From NCBI RefSeq assembly GCF_004022425.1, contig NZ_RBZY01000007.1, positions 10,441 through 74,440 of the forward strand: a stretch of DNA of 64,000 nt, given 5' to 3'. Both the position numbers and the translations under genes were made by a program. Of this stretch, positions 58,355-64,000 are shown in pieces (positions within the stretch are counted from its first letter, which is position 1; each line of letters opens with the position of its first letter). The notes below the pieces were generated by a model. It did not search any database. It was not told the origin of the DNA and saw nothing but the letters and a program-made list of their open reading frames with translations. This stretch comes from Microbacterium enclense (GTDB taxonomy: Bacteria > Actinomycetota > Actinomycetes > Actinomycetales > Microbacteriaceae).

Positions 58355-61300
58355 ATGGCCGACGTCCTCGACAGATTCTGTCCTGCCACGCAGGACTGGT
58401 TCCGCGGTGCGTTCGCGGCGCCCACCACGGCGCAGAAGGGCGCGTGGGAGTCCGTGGCATCCGGTCGCCATGCTCTCGTGGTGGCGCCCACCGGATCGGG
58501 TAAGACGCTCTCGGCCTTCCTCTTCGCGATCGACCGCGTGTTCCGCGAGAAGTCGCCCGAGATCGTGGATGCCACGCCCCCACGCCGCGGCGCGAAGAAG
58601 GCCGCGAACCCCGCGCGCACCCGCATCCTCTACATCTCGCCCCTGAAGGCGCTCGGCGTCGACGTCGAGCGCAACCTCCGCTCCCCTCTCGTCGGCATCG
58701 GTCAGTCCGCGCGGCGGCTGGGCATCGAGGTGCCTGCCGTGACAGTCGGCGTGCGCTCGGGCGACACGAGTTCGAGCGACCGCCGCAAGCTCGTCACCGA
58801 CCCGCCCGACATCCTCATCACCACGCCCGAGTCGCTGTACCTCATGTTGACGAGCCAGGCCGCAGAGACCCTGCGGGGGGTGCACACCGTCATCATCGAC
58901 GAGGTCCACGCGGTCGCGGCGACCAAGCGCGGCGCCCACCTCGCGGTGAGCCTCGAACGTCTCGACGCCCTCCTCGACGCCCCCGCGCAGCGCATCGGTC
59001 TCTCGGCGACGGTACGGCCGATCGACGAAGTGGCCCGGTTCCTCGGGGGCGCGCAGCCGGTCGATATCGTGGCCCCGAAAGCGACCAAGGCCTTCGACCT
59101 GTCGGTCGTGGTGCCGGTCGACGACATGCTCAACCCGCCGCCCCCGCCCGGCAGCCCGGCGCCGGACGACCCGACGGACGGCGAGTGGTTCTCCGAGCGA
59201 CCCGAGAGCACCGAGATGTCGGGGTCGGTGTGGCCGCACGTCGAGGAGGCCATCGTCGACCGCATCCTGGAACGGCGCTCGACGATCGTCTTCTCCAACT
59301 CCCGGCGCCTCGCGGAGCGATTGACCGGTCGCCTGAACGAGATCTACGCCGAGCGCGTCGGGATCGACGTGCCGGAACCGACCGTGCCCGCCGCCACGAT
59401 GGCGCAGGCGGGATCCTCTGCGGGCGTCTCGGCGATCCTCGCGAAGGCGCACCACGGTTCGGTTTCGAAGGAACAGCGCGCCCAGGTCGAAGACGAGCTG
59501 AAGTCCGGTGTCCTGCGGTGCGTCGTCGCGACCAGCAGCCTCGAACTCGGCATCGACATGGGCGCCGTCGACCTCGTGATACAGGTCGAGGCACCGCCCA
59601 GCGCGGCGTCCGGTCTCCAGCGCGTGGGCCGCGCCGGTCACCAGGTCGGCGAGGTCAGCCGTGCGGCGCTCTTCCCCAAGCACCGCAGCGACGTGCTGCA
59701 CACCGCGGTCGTGACCGAGCGCATGCTGTCGGGAAAGATCGAGGCGATCGCCGTCCCCCAGAACCCGCTCGACATCCTCGCGCAGCAGACCGTCGCGGCC
59801 TCCGCCCTCGGGGCGATCGAGGTCGAGGAGTGGTTCGAGACGGTCAAGCGCAGCGCGCCGTTCCGTTCCCTCCCGCGCTCGGCGTACGAGGCCACCCTCG
59901 ACCTGCTGGCGGGGCGCTACCCGTCCGACGAGTTCGCCGAGCTGCGTCCGCGGCTCGTCTGGGACCGCGACGCGGGCACCCTCACCGGACGCCCCGGCGC
60001 ACAGCGCGTCGCGGTGACGAGCGGCGGCACGATTCCGGATCGCGGCCTGTTCGGTGTCTTCGTCGCCGGTGAGTCGCAGAACGCCCGCGTCGGCGAGCTC
60101 GACGAAGAGATGGTCTACGAGTCGCGGGTCAACGACGTCTTCACCCTCGGCACGACGAGCTGGCGCATCGTCGAGATCACCCACGACCGTGTCAATGTCC
60201 TCCCGGCGTTCGGGCAGCCCGGGAAGCTCCCGTTCTGGCACGGCGACGGGCTCGGACGCCCCGCCGAGCTCGGCGAGGCGCTCGGGAAGTTCTCGCGCGA
60301 CGTCGCCGGTGCCGACCGCGCGAAGGCCGAGGAGCGCCTGCGCGAATCGGGTCTCGACGACAACGCCATCACCAACCTCCTCGCGTACCTCGCCGAACAG
60401 CGCGAGGCGACCGGCAGCCTCCCCACCGACCGCACACTGACCGTCGAGCGCAGCCGTGACGAGGTCGGCGACTGGCGCATCATCCTCCACTCCCCCTACG
60501 GCATGCAGGTGCACGCGCCGTGGGCGCTGGCGGTGAATGCGCGGATCCGCGAGCGGCTGGGCGTCGAAGGAGCCGCGGTCGCGAGCGACGACGGCATCAT
60601 CGCGCGGGTCCCGGATGCCGCGGCCGAGCCGCCCGGGGCCGACCTCTTCGTCTTCGAGCCCGACGAACTCGAGCAGATCGTGACCGACGAGGTCGGGGGC
60701 TCCGCGCTCTTCGCCTCGCGGTTCCGCGAGTGCGCCGCCCGGGCGCTGCTGCTCCCACGGCTGAACCCGAACCGCCGTTCCCCCCTGTGGCAGCAGCGTC
60801 AGCGCTCGGCCCAGCTGCTCGAAGTGGCCCGACGGCATCCGTCGTTCCCGATCATCCTCGAAACGCTCCGCGAGGTGCTGCAGGACGTCTACGACCTCCC
60901 CGCCCTCCTCCGCGTGGCGCAGCAGATCGGCGAACGTCGCATCCGTCTCGTCGAGACCACCACCAGCCAGCCCTCCCCGTACGCGCGCGACCTGCTCTTC
61001 GGGTACGTCGGGGCCTTCATGTACGAAGGCGACTCGCCCCTCGCCGAACGTCGCGCCGCCGCGCTCTCCGTCGACCCCGCACTCCTGAGCGAGCTGCTCG
61101 GCAAGGTCGAGATGCGCGAGCTGCTCGACCCCGACGTCATCGCGCAGTTCGAGCGCGAAGCGCAGCGCCTCGATCCGGAGCGTCGTGTCCGCGGGGTCGA
61201 GGGGGTGGCCGACCTTCTCCGACTCCTCGGACCCCTGGATGCCACGGAGGTGGCCGCACGCCTCGAAGGCGAATCGGTCGACGAGGCCGCCTCGCACCTC

Positions 61301-63013
61301 GCGACCCTCGTCGACGACCGGCGCGCCATCGCGGTCACGATCGCCGGAGTCCCCCGCGTCGCCGGGATCGAAGACGCGGGGCGGTTGCGCGATGCGCTCG
61401 GTGCGGCGTTGCCGGTCGGCATCCCGAACGCGTTCCTCGAACCCCTCGCCGATCCGCTCGGCGATCTCGTCGCCCGCTATTCGCGCACCCACGGCCCGTT
61501 CACCACGGATGCCGTCGCCGAGCGTTTCGGTGTCGGCGTCGCGGTGGCGCGGCTGACCCTGCAGCGGCTCGAGTCGCAAGGTCGGCTGGCGAGCGGCTTC
61601 TTCCTGCCCGAAGCGGTGGGCGGACGCGGCGACGACACCGAGTGGTGCGACGCCGAGGTCCTGCGCCGGTTGCGCATGCGCTCGCTGGCTGCCATCCGCG
61701 GCAGCGTCGAGCCCGTCCCCCCGTCCGCGTACGCGCGGTTCCTCCCCGTGTGGCAGCACCTCACCCGACCGCTCGAGGGCGTCGATGGCGTGCTCGCCGT
61801 CGTCGAGCAGCTCGCCGGTGTCCCCATCCCGGCGAGTGCGTGGGAGTCTCTCGTGCTGCCCTCGCGGGTCGCCGACTACACCCCCGGGCTGCTGGACGAA
61901 CTGACCGCGACCGGCGAGGTGGTGTGGTCCGGACACGGAACGCTCCCGGGTCGGGACGGGTGGATCGCGCTGCACCCCGCCGAGGCTGCTCCGTTCACGC
62001 TGCAAGATCCGGACGACCCCGAAGATCCGGCACCGGACTCGCTCGAAGCCCGGCTGCTGTCGGCGCTCGAGGGCGGCGGGGCGTACTTCGCGGCGCAGCT
62101 GAAGCAGCTGGTCGGCGCCGAGAACGAGCAGTCCGTCAACGACGCCCTGTGGGCGCTGACCTGGGCCGGTCGGGTAACGAACGACACGTTCGCGCCGGTG
62201 CGGGCGCTGCTCGGCGGCGGCGGTCAGGCCCACCGTGTGGCCCGCCGCGCCCCGCGCGCCCGCATGTATCGCGGCGCCACCCTGCCGCGCCCCACGTCGG
62301 CACCGCGTCCACCGTCGCTCGGCGGCCGCTGGTCGCTCTTGCCCGAGCGCGAACCGGATGCCGCCGCCCGGGCGACCGCGACCGCGAGCCTGCTCCTCGA
62401 CCGGTACGGGGTGGTGACGCGTGGCGCGGTGCAGTCCGAGGGCGTTCCGGGCGGGTTCGCCCAGGTGTACCGCATCCTGGCGGGGTTCGAAGAGGCCGGG
62501 CACTGCCGTCGCGGCTACGTGATCGAGAAGCTCGGGGCCGCCCAGTTCGCCGCCTCGGCCACGGTGGACCGTCTCCGGGAGTTCGCCGCCGTCGCCGACC
62601 CGCCACCGCTTCGGGCCGTGACCCTGGCCGCGACCGACCCGGCCAACCCCTACGGAGCCGCGCTCGGCTGGCCCGCGCTCGAGGGCGTCACCCACCGCCC
62701 GGGACGCAAGGCCGGAGGGCTGATCGTCCTCGTGGACGGCGACCTGACGCTCTACCTCGAACGCGGGGGGCGCAGCGCCCTGGCCTTCACCGACGACGAG
62801 GCGCGACTGCAGGCGGCCGCCCGCGATCTGGCCGACACATCGCGGCGCCGTCGCCTCGACACACTCACGGTCGAGCAGGTCAACGGCGAGTTCGTCTTCG
62901 GCACCGCGGTGGGCCGGGCCCTGCGCGAGGCCGGCTTCGTCGAATCGCCACGCGGCCTGACCCTGCGTCGCCTCACCGCGGGCGACACGCTGCGCGAGGC
63001 CGCCCGTGCCTGA
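58355..63013 (+). CDS. lhr: ATP-dependent helicase Lhr
   Basis: A 1552-aa superfamily 2 helicase of the long (Lhr-HTH) type. The Lhr-Core has Walker A VAPTGSGKTLSAF near residue 45, DEVH in IIIDEVHAVAATKRG, a helicase C domain (SSLELGIDMGAVDLVIQ, GLQRVGRAGHQVGEVSR) and winged-helix parts; the C-terminal 650 residues are the Lhr-CTD with tandem winged helices. Lhr unwinds RNA:DNA hybrids and works in DNA repair in mycobacteria. ATG at 58355 has GGGAGAAG upstream. It overlaps the DNA glycosylase gene by 8 bp. Confidence 0.95.
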   Translation: MADVLDRFCPATQDWFRGAFAAPTTAQKGAWESVASGRHALVVAPTGSGKTLSAFLFAIDRVFREKSPEIVDATPPRRGAKKAANPARTRILYISPLKALGVDVERNLRSPLVGIGQSARRLGIEVPAVTVGVRSGDTSSSDRRKLVTDPPDILITTPESLYLMLTSQAAETLRGVHTVIIDEVHAVAATKRGAHLAVSLERLDALLDAPAQRIGLSATVRPIDEVARFLGGAQPVDIVAPKATKAFDLSVVVPVDDMLNPPPPPGSPAPDDPTDGEWFSERPESTEMSGSVWPHVEEAIVDRILERRSTIVFSNSRRLAERLTGRLNEIYAERVGIDVPEPTVPAATMAQAGSSAGVSAILAKAHHGSVSKEQRAQVEDELKSGVLRCVVATSSLELGIDMGAVDLVIQVEAPPSAASGLQRVGRAGHQVGEVSRAALFPKHRSDVLHTAVVTERMLSGKIEAIAVPQNPLDILAQQTVAASALGAIEVEEWFETVKRSAPFRSLPRSAYEATLDLLAGRYPSDEFAELRPRLVWDRDAGTLTGRPGAQRVAVTSGGTIPDRGLFGVFVAGESQNARVGELDEEMVYESRVNDVFTLGTTSWRIVEITHDRVNVLPAFGQPGKLPFWHGDGLGRPAELGEALGKFSRDVAGADRAKAEERLRESGLDDNAITNLLAYLAEQREATGSLPTDRTLTVERSRDEVGDWRIILHSPYGMQVHAPWALAVNARIRERLGVEGAAVASDDGIIARVPDAAAEPPGADLFVFEPDELEQIVTDEVGGSALFASRFRECAARALLLPRLNPNRRSPLWQQRQRSAQLLEVARRHPSFPIILETLREVLQDVYDLPALLRVAQQIGERRIRLVETTTSQPSPYARDLLFGYVGAFMYEGDSPLAERRAAALSVDPALLSELLGKVEMRELLDPDVIAQFEREAQRLDPERRVRGVEGVADLLRLLGPLDATEVAARLEGESVDEAASHLATLVDDRRAIAVTIAGVPRVAGIEDAGRLRDALGAALPVGIPNAFLEPLADPLGDLVARYSRTHGPFTTDAVAERFGVGVAVARLTLQRLESQGRLASGFFLPEAVGGRGDDTEWCDAEVLRRLRMRSLAAIRGSVEPVPPSAYARFLPVWQHLTRPLEGVDGVLAVVEQLAGVPIPASAWESLVLPSRVADYTPGLLDELTATGEVVWSGHGTLPGRDGWIALHPAEAAPFTLQDPDDPEDPAPDSLEARLLSALEGGGAYFAAQLKQLVGAENEQSVNDALWALTWAGRVTNDTFAPVRALLGGGGQAHRVARRAPRARMYRGATLPRPTSAPRPPSLGGRWSLLPEREPDAAARATATASLLLDRYGVVTRGAVQSEGVPGGFAQVYRILAGFEEAGHCRRGYVIEKLGAAQFAASATVDRLREFAAVADPPPLRAVTLAATDPANPYGAALGWPALEGVTHRPGRKAGGLIVLVDGDLTLYLERGGRSALAFTDDEARLQAAARDLADTSRRRRLDTLTVEQVNGEFVFGTAVGRALREAGFVESPRGLTLRRLTAGDTLREAARA

Positions 63014-63782
63014 GGGCGATACCGTCCACCGTGCCGCCGCGAAGCTGTCGGCCGCGCTCGCCGGTCGCACCGTGACGAAGTTCGACATCCGCGTCCCCGG
63101 CAGCGCCACCGCCGACCTGCGGGGCGAAACCGTGCACGAGGTGGTCGCCCGGGGCAAGCACCTCCTCGAACGCATCGGCGGGTACACGCTCCACTCCCAC
63201 CTCAAGATGGAGGGCCGGTGGGACGTGTACCGCCCGGGGGAACGGTGGCGCCGCCCGGTTTTCAAGGCTCGAGCGATCGTCGGCGTCACCGGTGCCGACA
63301 CGGTGGGATTCGACCTGGCGATGGTCGAAGTGCTGCCGACCGCCGACGAGGATCGGGTCGTAGGACACCTCGGCCCCGACCTCCTGGGTCCCGACTGGAA
63401 CGCCGCCGAGGCCGTCCGCCGAGTGTCCGCCGACACTCGCGCCGTCCACGTCGCACTGCTCGACCAGCGCAACGTCGCCGGCTTCGGCAACGTCTACGCG
63501 AACGAGTTGCTCTTCGTCCGCGGCATCGCCCCGACCGCCCCGGCGAACGAGATCGACGTCGCCGCCGCGATCGCCCTCGGTCACCGCATGATCCACGCCA
63601 ACCTCCCGCGCGCCGAACGCACCTTCACCGGCGACAACCGCCCCGGACGCCGGATGTGGGTCTACGGCCGCGACGGAGCGCCGTGCCGTCGGTGCGGCAC
63701 CCCGATCCAGGCGACGACGCTCGGCGCTTCCGCGACGAGCGAGCGCAACGTGTTCTGGTGCCCCACCTGTCAGCCGGAATGA
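63006..63782 (+). CDS. Formamidopyrimidine-DNA glycosylase family protein (Nei-like)
   Basis: A 258-aa Fpg/Nei DNA glycosylase/lyase. After Met removal the N-terminus is PEGDTVHRAA with catalytic Pro and Glu; the helix-two-turn-helix is in LLDQRNVAGFGNVYANELLF and the zinc finger is CRRCG near 228 and CPTCQ at the C-terminus. GTG at 63006 overlaps the Lhr stop, so helicase and glycosylase are co-translated in one repair operon. Confidence 0.93.
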   Translation: MPEGDTVHRAAAKLSAALAGRTVTKFDIRVPGSATADLRGETVHEVVARGKHLLERIGGYTLHSHLKMEGRWDVYRPGERWRRPVFKARAIVGVTGADTVGFDLAMVEVLPTADEDRVVGHLGPDLLGPDWNAAEAVRRVSADTRAVHVALLDQRNVAGFGNVYANELLFVRGIAPTAPANEIDVAAAIALGHRMIHANLPRAERTFTGDNRPGRRMWVYGRDGAPCRRCGTPIQATTLGASATSERNVFWCPTCQPE

Positions 63783-63992
63783 AAGCCTTTCCGAGCCCGC
63801 TGTCAACCCGCCGTCGCTCTGAAGCCGTCCGTGCGACAACGGTCAGAGACAAACCGGCGCAGCGGGAAAATGCCGTGGTCCGGCGGGAATCCGTCCGGGC
63901 GTCCGCGCCGAACAACCATGCACGGGAATGAGATCGAGCCCGCATCGGTTGTCACACAAGTCGGCTCACCCGAGAGCCGATCGGAGGGGATC
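63783..63992. other. Intergenic region with small hairpin
   Basis: No gene is evident. TCGGCT (63961-63966) pairs with AGCCGA (63975-63980) just before a likely ribosome binding site, which could be an operator for the next gene. Confidence 0.4.
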
Positions 63993-64000
63993 GTGGGAAA
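63993..64000 (+). CDS. Possible start of a gene cut by the window edge
   Basis: GTGGGAAA follows a strong GGAGGGG at 63983-63989. Only two codons are visible, so the product cannot be named. Confidence 0.35.

Noticed and set aside
57911-63490. Very long open frame on the minus strand opposite lhr (about 1,860 codons)
   Set aside because: It is a by-product of high GC in a real gene on the other strand; its translation is Arg/Gly/Glu-rich and shows no domain. The same applies to 2371-5463, 7031-10273 and similar frames.
1-64000. GGATGCC as a KOPS- or Chi-like polar motif
   Set aside because: Copies occur about equally in both orientations in the part counted, without strand bias.
1-64000. 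tRNA, rRNA or CRISPR features
   Set aside because: No T-loop-like GGTTCGA cloverleaf contexts, rRNA segments or regularly spaced repeats were found.

Overview
The window is high-GC actinobacterial DNA, most likely Microbacterium or another Microbacteriaceae. Supporting signs are third positions that are almost always G or C, GTG/TTG starts with 4-bp stop/start overlaps, several leaderless promoters (TANNNT six or seven bases before the start codon), and heavy over-use of the word GGATGCC/GGCATCC. I see no rRNA, tRNA, CRISPR array, insertion sequence or phage gene.

Bases 1-14.7 kb hold a peptide-type ABC importer (dppABC-like, minus strand), then a minus-strand operon for guanidine/urea nitrogen use: two DUF1989 proteins, a biotin-dependent carboxylase, allophanate hydrolase and a lactonase-like MBL hydrolase. 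A divergent TetR gene, a RelE/Phd toxin-antitoxin pair whose toxin is frameshifted by a 13-bp tandem duplication, and an SSS-family symporter follow. The TetR-type operator before the operon recurs before the symporter.

Bases 14.7-44.8 kb form a large catabolic island of at least eight transcription units. It contains an ABC importer (one subunit a permease-ATPase fusion), a Rieske oxygenase with its reductase, a glutamine-synthetase-like gamma-glutamyl ligase, an aldehyde dehydrogenase, several amidohydrolases and amidases, a deaminase, RidA, cyclase-type and isochorismatase-type hydrolases, a copper amine oxidase, a flavin amine oxidase, a gamma-glutamyltransferase, a class V PLP enzyme and an EgtC-like amidotransferase. 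Five promoter regions carry a pair of GGATCC-centred palindromes always exactly 21 bp apart, which marks one regulon; a GntR/FCD regulator sits beside one pair. I infer uptake and stepwise breakdown of an amine- or amide-rich, probably heterocyclic or aromatic compound through gamma-glutamyl intermediates; the substrate is unknown. Two metal-hydrolase-family members have lost most metal ligands, and the EgtC-like protein has Ser in place of the catalytic Cys. An AbiE toxin-antitoxin module interrupts the island and is followed by truncated copies of the neighbouring gntR and membrane-protein genes, a scar of recombination between two related clusters.

Bases 44.8-64 kb look like ordinary chromosome: a spermidine-synthase-like protein, a SprT-like protein, a two-component system, an Lrp/AsnC regulator with DUF6421-SDR-threonine-aldolase neighbours, an MFS exporter, a Schlafen/AlbA-type membrane protein, an esterase, the Lhr helicase and a Nei-type DNA glycosylase. 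Three structured intergenic repeat types occur in the window (3.9, 50.1 and 55.7-55.9 kb).
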